A DNA stretch of 64,000 nt from Adenophora triphylla var. japonica (lineage: Eukaryota; Streptophyta; Magnoliopsida; Asterales; Campanulaceae): the NCBI GenBank assembly GCA_022495995.1, contig JAFEMH010000162.1, positions 434,001 to 498,000 of the forward strand, read 5' to 3'. Positions within the stretch are counted from its first letter, which is position 1. Each line of letters starts with the position of its first letter. The translations under genes and the position numbers were made by a program. Below are positions 21,008 through 33,100 of this stretch, piece by piece. A model generated the notes under the pieces. That model worked only from the letters and a program-made list of their open reading frames with translations, had not been told where the DNA came from and did not search any database.

Positions 21008-23313
21008 TGTGAATGTGTGCCCAAATTCTAAATTTCTGTTTTTTAGATCGGATTCACGCGAGTTTGAAAACATCCGGTTTAATTTGAAAAACGGAGTCGC
21101 CACGCCATTTTGATTTCCTCAAAACTTTGAAAAAAAAGATTTTTTAGGGTTCGGAGGTTAAGTTACCCCTTGGGAAGAACGGATCGTCGTTCACCCAAGG
21201 TGCCTTGCCGTAGCAAGTCTCCCTAGATTCCATTTTTCGTGCTTGCTTGCGTGCTTTCTTGTGTGCATGTGTTGAAAAGAGAGGGGGGAATGTCCCAAGT
21301 TGTCTTCCGAACGTACAAACCATTTAATTGGTTGTCACTCGGGATTCCTTGGATCTTTATGTGTTCGGGATTTTGATCTCGTCCTCATCTTGGACTTGTG
21401 ATCATCGCTTTTTAACCTTGGGACTTGCGTGATCGAGAGAAAGACTATCTTTTATAGTCCAAAATGAGGTTCTTTAGGAAAGGAGTGACCTTAGCCCATC
21501 AATCCTACGCCTTGAGACGATTGAGCTTATATGGGAGCTATCGTGCTCGTCTCAAGCGATTATCGGAGATATAGGTTCAAGGTTTATCCCTTTCTAAAGA
21601 AATTGTGGCACCTTTAATGGAAGAAACGATGTAAAGATAGGATCTTTACACCGGTTCATACCGAAGGTTGCTAATGGGGACATGGGGGAATGCATGTAAA
21701 AATGACATTTTTAGTGAAAAGATGACATTTTTTGGGTGCAAAGGATGCTTTTGATTGCAAAGGATGCTTTTTATGTAAAGAAAGGATTTTCATGCAAAGG
21801 ATGCATCTTTATGTGGAAAAATAATGTTTTGTATGCAAATAATGCATAAAGATGTCATTTGGAAAGCAAAGGCTGCTACTTTGATATATAAAACAATGAT
21901 TTTAATGCAAAGGATGCAACTTTATGTGAGAAAAATAGTATTTTAGGTGCAAAGGATGCATTTTTAATGTAAAGAAGGCATTTTTAAGTGCAAAGGATGC
22001 AAAGATTACATTTTTATGGGCAAATGATGCTTATTTCATGCAAATGTGTCATTTTATATGACAAAGATGTTCTTTTAATGCAAATGATGCTGCTTTATAC
22101 ATAAAAATATCATTTTAAGAGCAAAGGATGCTATTTTTATGTAAAGGAAGCCACTTTCATGTATAAAGATGACATTTTGATGAAAAGATGGCAATTTTAT
22201 GTACAAAGATGCTATTAAATTGCAGATTGACATCAGATTACAGCATGATAAAGGTTGAAATAAGATTACAAACTGAAAAGATGAAGGCTCTGCAAACTGG
22301 CCAAGTTTGTCGCGTGACATAGGTTGCCTGGCAAGGTATGTCGCGTGACATACTTAGCCATTTGCGAGATCAGAATAATTGGGACTTTCAGAGGCAACAA
22401 GGCATTAATATAGCCAAGTTACTTCACTGATAGGTCTCAGAGACCAAGTATTTCAATAGTGAACACTTCAAGAGGGTGTGGATATGAGGAATCCACACTC
22501 ATCTTGAGTGTTCATGCCAAGCCAATGTCAAGCCGGAGCTATTACATGAAATGGTATGTAATCAGATATGGATCTAAGCAATATGATACTAAAGCATGCA
22601 ACTTTAATCAGGATACATCATTATCAACACATTTAGCATATAGATCTCATGTATAATGAAGATAGGGAAAGCAAAAAGGGGTAGAAAATCGTTACCCTTG
22701 AAGACCACGACTTCCTATATCAAGTTAGATATAGGAGCCTTCAAACAGCAACCTCCGAGGCTGAGATCAAGCCTTGACTCCGTGAGAATCGTCGGTTCTT
22801 GATGTGTATAGGAAGTGTGTGTGGGATTGGTTGGATAGTGAGTGATTTGAGAGGATTAGTATGTGTTTTGGGGGGTATGTGAGGAGGGAGACTAGGCTAC
22901 TGGACGTATTTTATCAGAGGGATACTGGGGAGTGAAAAGGGATCCCAAAATGAGAGGTGCAGGCCTCTATTTAGAGGTTGCATGGTAGTGGCTTAGTATG
23001 TCGCACGACATAACAAGCCATAACCGTTTTCCTTCTAGAAACATGCAAGGTGGCAGTCTTCTAGAAGTCTTCCTGGCAGGGTATGTCGCACGACATAAGA
23101 AGCCCCATCCAGTTCCTCCTAGAAACATGCAAGGTGGCAGCTTCTAGAAGGGAATTCTGCATAAAATAAAAACGTGTTTCTTTAATTCCAAGCAGTCCCT
23201 TCACCCCTCGAAAGGTTCGGAACATTTCCTGAATTGCTCCTGAACTTTAGGAAAGTCCGGGGAATTGCCGGGAAAAATAACCGGAAGGCATGAGCCAGAT
23301 TTGGGTACTTACA
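21008..23313 (-). mobile_element. Solo LTR of a different Tat family, in minus orientation
   Basis: Read on the minus strand it starts TGTAAGTACC and ends ATTCACA, and it is flanked by GCTAC on both sides (21003-21007, 23314-23318). The signature near its end (GGCGTGGCGACTCCG, complement of about 21090-21108) is shared with the LTRs of A and B, so it is Tat, but the sequence is otherwise strongly diverged and longer (2.3 kb). In its direction, U3 has two TATGTCGCACGACATA palindromes (23082-23097, 22997-23012) and a TATA-like box (22967-22973). A hairpin (22474-22500), a second palindrome pair (22308-22350), an AT-rich degenerate repeat and a C(TACG)G stem-loop (21204-21217) follow. With only one LTR, it arose by LTR-LTR recombination. 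Confidence 0.9.
21660..22230 (-). repeat. Degenerate short tandem repeat in the solo LTR
   Basis: Many variants of GCAAAGGATGC plus a T-rich spacer (period roughly 20-30 bp) fill this stretch of the solo LTR. The copies are too diverged for an exact unit. It lies between the palindrome pair and the terminal stem-loops. Confidence 0.6.
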
Positions 23314-23999
23314 GCTACGGAGTCCCGAATGAGATCATTTCTGACAATGGAACCCACTTCGAGGGAGAGACCGATCGTCTACTTACTGAATACAGGGTCA
23401 AGCGCCACAAGTCTTCACCATACAGACCACAGACAAATGGTGCTGTTGAGGCTGCTAATAAGAACTTGGAGAGAATCATAAAGAAGATGGCCGAGCGAGG
23501 AAGGGATTGGCCGGAGAAGCTACATTTAGCATTGTGGGGCTATCGCACTTCCATTCGGACTGCCACCGGTGCAACCCCATACGCCTTGACCTACGGAATG
23601 GAGGCTGTCATGCCCATTGAGCTAGAAATTCCATCCCTCAGGGTATTGCTCGAGAATGAGGTAAATGAGATTGAATGGCTCCAAAGTCGGTACAACGAAT
23701 TGGCACTGTTAGACGAACGCAGATTAAACGCCATGGAGCACAATCGAGCATATCAGAAAAGAATGGCCCGTGCTTTTGACAAAAGAGTGAAGCCCAGGGA
23801 TATCAAGGTTGGTGATTTTGTTCTCAAGATGAAGCCCGCAAATCAGAAGAGTGCATTGGGCAAATGGGCACCTGTCTGGGTCGGACCGTTTCTAGTAAAG
23901 AAGATATTCTCCGGAGGAGCAATGCAGCTGACAGATTTGGATAGTAACCCATTTTTGCACCCCGTCAATGGAGACAAGTTGCGGCGGTATTATGTGTGA

Positions 24000-24604
24000 T
24001 TGAGTCTTTTCCCCTCTGTAAATAAAATAAAATAAATAAAAAGAAAAGCGAAAATAAAGGCGCAATAAAAATTGTCCAGGATGAGACTGAAAACCTCCCA
24101 AAAGGCAGTCCATGCAAAAATAAGGGACGCGCCCGGTGCCAAAAGAATATACCCAGCTAGGCTGAAAACCCTAAAAAGGGCGGTCTAGGTAAAAAACAGG
24201 GTTGCACCATGTCCCCCTTCTGTCTTCCCTTTTCTTTAAACACAAAATTGTTTGAGTCGAACTACGAAGACCTGAGCCCCTTAGTTCTTTTTGTAAAAGG
24301 GGAACGTAGGCAACCACTCGTGGTTAGGTCTAAAAATGGCTGCAAAATCTTATATCTTGCCAAAATGTGTTTTGATTACAGTTCTAAAGCTTTTCAAAGG
24401 TTCATTTTAAGTTAATATCCTTTTTGATGAGTTCAAGCACGGCCTACTTTTGACTCAAATAACTTGCTGCGAATAAAAGGAAATAAACTTTCATCATCTA
24501 CTTCGTCTGCATTAATGTAATCAAGGGATACTCAAGTTCCATACAAATAAATCTCTCCCTCAAAGTACAAACAAAAAAGAGTCTTCTATCTCTCAGAGAA
24601 GTGT
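24000..24604 (+). other. Non-coding segment after integrase of element A
   Basis: No gene seen. It has an AT-rich stretch after the pol stop. Two related segments are built on CTGAAAACC ... GGCAGTC/GGCGGTC (about 24088-24120 and 24161-24190). The phrase GGGAACGTAGGCAACCA (24300-24317) is repeated in the 3' region of element B (near 57040), showing the two elements share this part. Confidence 0.5.
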
Positions 24605-26175
24605 CTAGAAACTCGTCCCCGCTCCCGAACTCGTACATTTGTCTTTCCTTTTCCTCGGTCCCCCGGAGGTCCTTGGCCTAGGAATGTCAAATAAGTCGGT
24701 TTGAGCCCGTCTCAGCTCTGGTATAATGCGTGTTGGTGGTTCGATCAGACCAGTCTCCCTCAAAGCGGCCCTGGCAGCCCTCTCTTGTTACAAGGCCTCT
24801 CTGTGAGCCATCACCTCTGGATCGTCCCTCTGAGCAGCTCTCCGGATCTCTTGCCTCCGATAGTCCTCAGCAACATCGCCGGTAACATTATCTGGATTCC
24901 CCTGGGCCTCTGTATCTCTGAAAGACCGGCTGGTTGGGTAGTCTGCTCCCAAGTGTTCCCGACGACGAGCTTCTATCGCCAGCTGCACAGGACCTTGCTG
25001 CTCCTCATACCAGATCAAGTACTCTGTGGTCAAATATGTAATCCCTCTGGACTGCCGAAGAAGGGTACGTGCAGGAAAGAAACCCTCAAGAAAAGATCTG
25101 CTGAAAAACTGCATAGTCTGGGGCTCGGTCATGACCATCGGAACAGCATCAGTCGTCAACCTTTCTCTCAAAGCCCATATAATTTGCTAAGGGTACCGAT
25201 ACTGCCTGCTCACCAGTGATGGAATACAGAATGAAGACCCATGCAAGCCTGGCAGTCTGACTACCACCGACCCATCCTGAATGTCTCTCATGGTCTGTAA
25301 CCCCCACGCCGGAACCCAGAAGTTCAGATCAGTAGTCCTGTACCGTGCCAACCTCATCCGCGCCTCTCGCCGACCACATCTCTCGCCAGCCTCGCGTGGC
25401 CTGGTCACCCAAGGCATCGCCGTCTGACCCTCTGGTAATGGCCCAATCAAACGCAATCGCTCAGAGAGCCACAAAGATAATAAAGTGGGGCTGCCTTCAC
25501 CCATGAAGTCTGATCCTCCTGCTAGCCTGTCAATACCATGGTAAGTCTCAGCTAGTAACAATGCATAAAGTCCATCTCCCCTTGGCCAGGCCGGATTTGA
25601 CGAAGATCCATACCTCGGTCGCCCCTGAGTTGCCTGACAACCTCTAACAGTGCACCCGGACAGACTCCGATATACCCACAGAAATAGTGAGCTGACAAGC
25701 TAAACAGCATGAACATATCCAGAGACACAGAAAGATTGAACAACTCAGGGCTGGAAAAGCGCAACCTAGCCATCCGAGTCAAGTCTATAGACCCATCACC
25801 CAGAATCATAAATGACACTTGATCTGCTGGCAGGCACAGGAAGTCTGACAATTGCTCCACAGCTGGCCGTCTGTCCCGTGGGAATGCTACACTCGTCGAC
25901 TCACTCAAATCAGTCAATGCTCTAAAATCCTCTATGGTCGGCGTCAGATCATTGTAAGACAAAATGAAAACATGCCTCTCCGAATCCCAAAAGCAGGATG
26001 CAGCCCGGAGCAAATCCCAGTCAATCTTCCAATCTTTTAACGACCAAAGGCACGGCATACCATACCTCCCCTCAATGAGTTCCCTATTATACTTCCGGTT
26101 ATAATGCGAAACTTCAAGGATGTCCTGACGAAATTGATGTTCCCGAGAAGATACTTCCCTGTTATAATGTTCCAT
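24605..26175 (-). pseudogene. Antisense accessory ORF, plant-mobile-domain-like (element A)
   Basis: On the strand opposite to gag-pol, between integrase and the 3' LTR, is an ORF of about 520 codons. It is broken by a frameshift near 25555 and stops near 25186 and 24785. It begins MEHYNREVSSREHQFRQ (ATG at 26175). It contains IDWDLLRAASCFWDSERHVF and LTPTIEDFRALTDL (near 25900-25990), a pattern like the plant mobile domain (Phe-rich strand, then TPTLED and a short helix). A basic C terminus follows (PRPRTSGGPRKRKDK). Tat elements are known to carry extra ORFs here, sometimes antisense. The function is unknown. Upstream are a TATA-like TTAAAAAAT (about 26275-26283) and GTCGTGCGACAC (26308-26319), as in the LTR promoter. 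Confidence 0.65.
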
Positions 26176-26274
26176 GGTGATTGAAAGTTTCAATCTTGGT
26201 CACAGAAATCGCTTATTGGGGCTGCTGGTTTTCTCCTGCTGAAAAGGAAATGTCTACAATTGAGTCCTGAGATG

Positions 26275-26355
26275 ATTTTTTAAGGGACCTGCCACGAGCT
26301 TCGTCCAGTCGTGCGACACTCCTTGACAAGCAGACACGTCATGCCGGGCGACACA
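26275..26355 (-). promoter_or_regulatory. Possible promoter of the antisense ORF
   Basis: On the minus strand, a degenerate GTGTCGCCC..GAC motif (near 26338-26355) and GTGTCGCACGAC (26308-26319) are followed 24 bp later by TTAAAAAAT and, about 100 bp on, the ORF start. The same order and spacing (palindrome, 22-24 bp, TATA) is seen in the LTR of B and in the solo LTR. Confidence 0.4.
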
Positions 26356-26620
26356 CCTAGTCAGCATCAGGCAACATCAGGATCCTGCAAGTCTTTTACC
26401 CGTGACACCCTCCGACGCGCAGTCGCTGCAATACACTTCACACCCACATGTAACTGCACGGGAGAGGATTCCCCCTACCAAATGTACCCCTACACATTTA
26501 CCCGAGACAGTTCCATAAACTTATGTACAAACCCGGCAAGGCCGAACTGTCAATACAACAAATCTTATTTCTTTCCCCTCGTTCCCATAATGAACAGACT
26601 CATGCAAACAAGCTAACATA
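26356..26620. other. Non-coding segment upstream of the antisense ORF
   Basis: No gene recognised in the DNA between the antisense promoter candidate and the MITE. It ends in the TA target dinucleotide (26619-26620). Confidence 0.4.
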
Positions 26621-26904
26621 CTCCCTCCGTCCCGCTAATATTAGTACACTTTCCTTTTTGGGCGTCCCGCTAATATCCGCACACTCCCAAAAAGGAAACT
26701 TTATATTAATAAAATATTCACCCAACCCCACTCATTCTCTCTCCTACATTATTTTAATACTCACAACACCATTATAATTTATTACACCCTCCACTCATTC
26801 TCTCTCCACTCATTCTTTTACACTCACAACATTTTATTAAAATATCATATTCCTTAATTCCCGCTCAAATAGTGTTTGTGCTAATATTAGCGGGACGGAG
26901 GGAG
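26621..26904. mobile_element. Stowaway MITE
   Basis: A 284-bp element with terminal inverted repeats CTCCCTCCGTCCCGCTAATA (left) and its complement (right, 26881-26904), flanked by TA on both sides (26619-26620, 26905-26906). CTCCCTCCGTCCC and the TA duplication define Stowaway, mobilised by Tc1/mariner transposases. A second copy of CGTCCCGCTAATAT lies just inside the left end (about 26663). It has no coding capacity. Confidence 0.93.
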
Positions 26905-26906
26905 TA

Positions 26907-27398
26907 GTTTAACCTTTGCTGACAAAATAGCATAGTTAGATGTAGTGCTTCGAGTGTTGTTTTCCCCCGCAGGTACAACTATTAACTGAGCAAATCTCAA
27001 AGATTGCCTCTCAAAGCACAACCGAGACAAAGAATCCATGTCTATTTGAGTCTCCCCAACAGTGTGCATCAAAATCAATGGCCCCGCCGCCAAAGCACCA
27101 ACAAGAGTCCGATCCCTAACAAGCAAAGTCCCTGGCTTACCAAGCGAAGCTCAGGACACAAAGTCAACTGTCAACAAAGATGGCCCCGCCGCCAAAACGT
27201 CAGCAAGAGTTCGCTACCTAGAAAGCAGAGTTCCCGTCATAATAGGCAAAGTCTCTGATCCTAAAGCGAGCAGTCAACAAAGACCGCCCCGCACTCAGCA
27301 ACCGTCAACAGTAGTAGTAGCATAGGACCCTCCGACAGCTACATCTATCCCCCGCAACATAAATAATAGCATCAGTCCCTCCGGCAGCTACAGATTTC
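26907..27398 (+). other. 3' region of element A before the minisatellite
   Basis: Non-coding. It shares words with the 3' region of element B: CCCCGCAGGTACA, GGCCCCGCCGCCAAA, and two copies of CCCTCCG(A/G)CAGCTAC (near 27329 and 27377). This marks it as the Tat 3' untranslated region. Confidence 0.55.
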
Positions 27399-27702
27399 AC
27401 AGTCATGTTCTTGGGTGACAACCGCACAGTCATGTTCTTGGGTGACAACCGCACAGTCAGGTTCTTGGGTGACAACCGCACAGTCATGTTCTTGGGTGAC
27501 AACCGCACAGTCATGTTCTTGGGTGACAACCGCACAGTCATGTTCTTGGGTGACAACCGCACAGTCAGGTTCTTGGGTGACAACCGCACAGTCATGTTCT
27601 TGGGTGATAACCGCACAGTCATGTTCTTGGGTGACAACCGCACAGTCAGGTTCTTGGGTGACAACCGCACAGTCAGGTTCTTGGGTGACAACCGCACAGT
27701 CA
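27399..27702. repeat. 27-bp minisatellite, about 11 units (element A 3' region)
   Basis: Eleven near-identical units with core TTCTTGGGTGACAACCGCAC, differing mainly at one A/G-T position (GTCATG or GTCAGG). The unit of 27 bp keeps frames open on both strands, which explains the long spurious ORFs here. Tat elements are known for hypervariable 3' regions that generate tandem repeats. The homologous place in element B holds a different but related array. Confidence 0.92.
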
Positions 27703-27889
27703 TTTCTGAACTACGACTGGCTTGATTCCCTCCAAGGGATACGTAGGAATCCTTTCTCCAAAGGTCCAGCCATCCGATTCCCCAGATCACCGTCCAGCCC
27801 TTCGCCTTACCCCTCAGCTGCTCATTGGGATTGGATCTTATTTTATCGACAACCTCACTTCTTCCATAAGTGACGTTGCCGAGGGGCTC
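27703..27889 (+). other. End of element A internal region, polypurine tract area
   Basis: The stretch from GACTGGCTTGATTCCCTCC to GACGTTGCCGAGGGG is nearly identical to 60382-60555 in element B. The G-rich GAGGGG just before the LTR is the candidate polypurine tract. Confidence 0.65.
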
Positions 27890-28105
27890 TGTACGCAAAT
27901 CCAATTCACAACCCTTCCAGATGCATTTTAATGTGATAAAATTGCTTTTAGGGGCGTTTTGGTAAATTCCCGGTCCATCCCGAGACTTCCGGAAATATTT
28001 CATAAGTTTCTCGTGAAGGAAGTACTTTTTTGTACTTTGCTCATGCCAAGGGACCTAAAAGGAATAAATCTGTTTTGGACTTTTCAGGTATTATCCAAGA
28101 AGGTT
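27890..28105 (+). repeat. 3' LTR of element A, left piece
   Basis: It starts TGTACGCAAATCC (a short deletion relative to TGTAAGTACGCCAATCC) and runs to GGTT, where the CACTA element inserted. It continues at 40143. GTT (28103-28105) is the left target duplication. Confidence 0.9.
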
Positions 28106-28124
28106 CACTACAAGAATCTAGGCT

Positions 28125-28412
28125 ATTTACGGCGCCCATATACGGCGGTGGACACGCGTCCGCCGTTAATATTATATATATATGGCGGTCTGAACAACCG
28201 CCGTATATAATCAATATATACGGCGGCTTAGTCCGCCGTAAATAGGTAATGTACGTACATTTGGAATGTACGTATACGAGGTCGAAGTTTTATACGGCGG
28301 TACGTAAATAACCGCCGTATATATGTACTTATTCTCGGCGGTTTGTACGCGTCCGCCGTAAATAGTTACTTATTCTCGGCGGTTTATACGCGTCCGCCGT
28401 AAATGTTATTAA
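28125..28412. repeat. Left subterminal inverted repeats of the CACTA element
   Basis: Repeated TATACGGCGG / CCGCCGTA words are arranged as short hairpins, for example ATACGGCGG-CTTAGT-CCGCCGTA near 28220, with AT-rich spacers. Subterminal motif clusters like this bind the CACTA transposase proteins in known elements. Confidence 0.8.
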
Positions 28413-30112
28413 ATACCGGGAAACCAAATTTCCCTATTCAGTTTCGCGGTAATCTGAAGTCTCTGAAGCTGAAGGATCTCTCTCTTTCTCTCCTCCATAG
28501 CTAGCTAGGGCACGATTTTCCAACCGCCGGCGACCAAATCAACAGGTAGGTATACGTATTTACTTTTAATTTTTGATTTTTGTTGTTCTTGGTGTGGTTG
28601 AGCGTTGATTTCTTCGATCTCTGTATCTCAGTCTCTCTTTCTCTCCTCTATATAGCGTATCTCGGTCTTTCTCTCTCCTCCTTGAGCGTTGATTTCTTCG
28701 ATTTACAACAATCAGGTATACATTTGTATGCTCTTGTTGCGTTTTTTTCAATTTCTATGCTCTTCATGCTTTAATTTATAAAAGCTTGTTCCATGTAGAT
28801 GATATAACAATGTATCTATAGTGCTGTTCAATTACTTCTGCTTTGGAAATAGTTATAACATTACCCTTCTAACATGTTCAATGAAACTATTGGGATTCTG
28901 TTATCTTGTGATCATTGAGGCCCGATGGCATTTTGCTTGAATGTTGTACTATCTCTATTTAACTAATTTGTAGTTTCTGTGTAATTATAAATTGATAGGT
29001 AATGGTAATGGGCATGGGCGAATAAGTTTCTTTACCAGTGATGTATTAGGGGCTTGTTAAGAACAATGAGAATTCTAGGGGAACATTATGATCACATGTG
29101 ATATTCTTTGGATTCTTTTACTCCCTTAATATCACTCATAGGATTGTTTTAAGCTTTTAGTCCATTTAGGCATTCGGATTTTTTTTCTGCAAAGTTGACA
29201 TCCCTGATCTGTGCACAGAGAGTAACTTATCATATGTGTGGCACATAGATTGGGGATGAAAGATTGAGATAGTTTTTTGGGGGGAATTCCTAGAATCTCC
29301 GTAGAGATAATATCATAGATAGTTAACAAAAAATAAGCCATATTTTTGCTTATGCAAGTAAGAACATATGATATGTTAGTTCGCAGTCTAGAAAGAAACA
29401 AATAGCTGAAAATAAGCCATATTTTTGCTTATGCCCGATTGTTGGAAAAGGCCTCTCTAAAATGAAAAGATCATGCTAATCATACCATGATTAGCACACA
29501 CCCCCAAACATTGGACCCCAATTTGTCATTTCCCTTATACTTTTAGTGTAATTTCATGAAAGTAAATTCAAGTAAACAATGAGTAGAAAATTAATAGAGT
29601 AAAAAGGAGATCAAGCTAATGAGTAGAAAATTAATGGTCAAAAAGTCTCAAAAAGTTGAATGCTGATTCTACATTGTTTTGGTTTATAGTATTTTGTAAT
29701 GTAAATGTAAATAATATTATCATTGCTCTGTTTAGGGGACAGTTAACGGTATAGCTCTTTTCATGTTTAGTACGTCACGCACACGCCCTAACTTGATAAA
29801 GCACATAATCTTTTTAGCAATCTAGATGTTGTTTTGCACATCAACCTAGTTCCTTAAATTAGCTTCTCAATTAGGGGGGGGGGGGCTTGTGAGAGAGAAC
29901 GAATGAATGTTGTAATAGGGTTATACTATATCATGGGCCCAAGTTCGACTAATAGGCTAGGCTCCAACAATGTATATTATCTATATTGAGCCAAAAGTTG
30001 TACATATTTAGACTATGTTTGTTTATAAGTTTATTTTTATTCTAAAATTTTTGTCTCTCGGTCTTATATATAGGTTGTATTTTAACGTTAAAAATATAAA
30101 GTCAAGTCATAT
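28413..30112 (+). other. CACTA leader: promoter and non-coding exon/intron region
   Basis: No coding frame seen. A possible first non-coding exon (about 28430-28543) ends in CAACAG before GTAGGT, a good donor site. T-rich intron-like DNA follows to a 3' splice-like TATATATAG near 30074, upstream of the transposase ATG. A G run of about 9 lies near 29874-29884. Confidence 0.4.
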
Positions 30113-33100
30113 ATGGACAAAAGTTGGATTGATTTGGATAATCGAATTTCAAATGAGTATTTGTCTGGGGTTGACAACTTTCTCGATTTTGCATTCTCAA
30201 AAAAGTCTGTTGGTGTTAAAGAAATATATTGTCCTTGTAAAAAATGCGCAAATCGTTACCAAGAAGACCGTGCAACCGTGAGATCACATTGTATTGCAGT
30301 GGGATTTCAAAAAGATTACAAGAATTGGATTAGGCACGGGGAAGAGTACATTTCGGCGCGTAAGAATGATAATAATGATAGGACAAGCGAAGATGGCATT
30401 GAAATTGAATTGGGCGTGCAAGATTGTATGAGGCGAATGGTACATGAAGGGATGGGTATGCCGGATAGTAACCCGGCCCGGGGAATTGAAGAAATCGTAC
30501 AATCGATGCATCCACCGCAAAGTTTCTTAGACTTTTGAGAGATCTTGATCAAGCCTTGTGGGAAGGGTGTGATAAGTTTACGGTACTCTCATTTATTGTA
30601 GAACTTATGCCTTTGGAAGGCTAATTATCGAGTGACCGATAAGGGATTTACTTCTTTATTAAAAATTTTCATTAGGGCATTGCCTCGGTCGGCGAAAGTG
30701 CCAAGTTCCTATCGTGAGGCGTACAAGATGACTGCGGATTTGGGTTTTAGTTATAAAACGTGGGACGCGTGCATTAATCATTGTATGTTGTTTCGAAATG
30801 AAACGAAAAACTTACTAAATGTGAAATTTGTGGAGCCTCTAGATATAAGCAACAAGAAGAAGGGGGTAGCGGTGAAGGTGCGGAAACAAGTGGCAAGAAT
30901 AAACTTCCCAAGCAGGTAGCGATGAAGAAAGTATGGTATTTTCCCTTAAAGCCAAGGTTGCAAAGGTTGTATTGGTCATCTAAGACCGCGACACTCATGA
31001 GATGGCATGCGAAAAGAATAGATGATGGTGTCTTTGAGGCATCCTGCGAGACTCTCGTGCGTGGAAGGAATTCGATGAACGTTATCCATTATTTTCAAGT
31101 GAAATTCGAAATGTTAGATTGGGATTAGCATCGACGGATTTAATCCTTTCAGAACAATGACTATATCTCACGGTACTTGGCCGGTTGTGCTTATGCCATA
31201 CAATCTTCCACCTTGGTTATGCATGAAACTTGACCATATTTCTTCTTGTCGGTGCTTACTCAAGACCCAAAAGGGCCGGGCAACAAGATAGATGTGTATC
31301 TCCAACCGTTAATTGATGAGTTGAAGGAATTGTGGGAAGATGGTATATCAACTTATGATGCATCAAGGAACGAGTTGTTTACTTTACGAGCTTCACTATT
31401 ATGGACAATAAATGACTTTCCCTGCATATGCAATGTTGTCTGGATGGAGCACTAAAGGTGAATATGCTTGCCTTTGTTGCAATGTGAGACCTCAAGCACG
31501 ATGGTTGGATCATGGTGTCAAGTATTGTTATATTGGTCATCGACGCTTCTTGCCTAGGAGTCATGCTTTTCGTAAGGATAAAGGCTCTTTTGATGGTACT
31601 CATGAAGTGAGAGATAAGCCCAAGTTATTGTTTGGAACAAAATTGCTTAAACAAGTTGAAAATATGGAAAGCAGTATAAAATAGAAGATGTTATTAAAAA
31701 GAGGAAAAGAGAAGAGGGAGAGAAGCAACAAGCCAAGTTGGAGAAAAGAAAGGTTCCTAAGTTGTGTCACAATTGGAAAAAGAGGAGTATCTTCTTTGAG
31801 TTTCCATATTGGGCAAATAATCATGTTTGTCATAATCTTGATGTTATGCACATTGAAAAAAATGTGTGTGATAATGTGCTACATACTCTGCTAGGTATGC
31901 TGGAAATCAAAAGATAATGATAAAGCAAGAAAAGACCTAAAAGAGATGAACATTCGGAAACCATTGCATCTACAAAAGCTTCCATCGGCAAAGATATTAT
32001 GCCTCAGGCTCGGTTTACAATGAGTAAGAAGCATAAAGACACATTCTTGAAAGTTCTAAAGGGAGTCAAAGTCCCACGATGGCTACTCGTCAAACATATC
32101 TCGTTGTGTACATCTAGAGGAAAGAGCTATTTGGGGTCTTAAGAGCCATGATAGTCATATTTTGCTCCAACAACTACTCCACTTTAGGTTGTTCGAAAAG
32201 CGTTGCCTACTTACATTTGTAAAAGCCATCATTGAGTTGGCAAATTTCTTTAGGCAATTATCCTCAAAGGTGAATACACTTGCGATCTCGAAAAGATACA
32301 AGATCGGATGGGTCACACTATGTGCTCTCGAGAAAATATTCCACGGCTTTCTTTGATGTTATGGAGCACTTGCCGGTGCATTTAGCCGAGGAGGCCTTGC
32401 TAGCGAGCCCAATACAATTTCGTTGGATGTATCCAGAGAGGTACATCCATATTAAATTTACTTTGAAAAAGTTAAATTCCTTTTTACATCTGCTTTAGCA
32501 TAAGTAAATGTTTTTGTAGGTTTCTACTTACATTAAAATTATATGTTCGAAATCGAGCCCATCCCGAGGCCTCCATAGCTAAGGCAATTGTGGTGAAGAA
32601 TGCATGACTTTTTGTACGCAATATTTGGATGACATTGAGACAAAGTCCAATCGTCCTAGAAGAAATGATGATGAAGGTGATGAGTTAGGCCGCTTTGTAG
32701 GAAAAGAAGAGGTAATTACCCTTGATTACATCACACGAGTACAAGCGCATAGATATGTGCTTTTCAATGCGAAGATGTTGAACAATACCTAGAGTAAGTG
32801 ATTCCTTACATGAGGCTTACATTCCTTATATCTTTTATATTTCAAATTAATACTTAATTCATATTTTCGATGCTCAGAATGCATCGTGTACATTTGAGGA
32901 GACATTACCTCGTAATCAACGACATCTTATAGAGAAAGAACATAATGATAAGTTTGTTAGCTGGTTTAAGGATTATGTAAGTATGAAACCACCTTCATAT
33001 AATAGTTTCAATTTATCGTTTTAAATATTTTCTTATTAAATTTTGTTTTTTATAGAAGGTATGCACGACGAAAGATGTAGTGCCCGAAAGAATTACGAGT

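Larger units (their letters stand above)
20771..23999 (+). pseudogene. Integrase core of element A, split by a solo LTR
   Basis: The core domain starts MTTPWPFATWGIDVIG (20813; first catalytic Asp near 20848) and includes VAVDYFTNWVEAASYK. It is cut at 21007 after KEIFFCRY. It resumes at 23314 with GVPNEIISDNGTHFEG (second Asp near 23338) and NGAVEAANKNLERI (catalytic Glu near 23450). The C-terminal domain follows (VGDFVLKMKP, GKWAPVWVGPFLV), ending with TGA at 23997-23999. Removing 21008-23313 and one copy of the GCTAC duplication restores the reading frame exactly. Integrase would join element DNA to the chromosome. Confidence 0.9.

Noticed and set aside
27305..28003. Long frames of 9-residue repeats on both strands over the minisatellite
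   Set aside because: The unit is 27 bp, a multiple of three without stops, so all such frames stay open by arithmetic. No start context or domain supports a protein.
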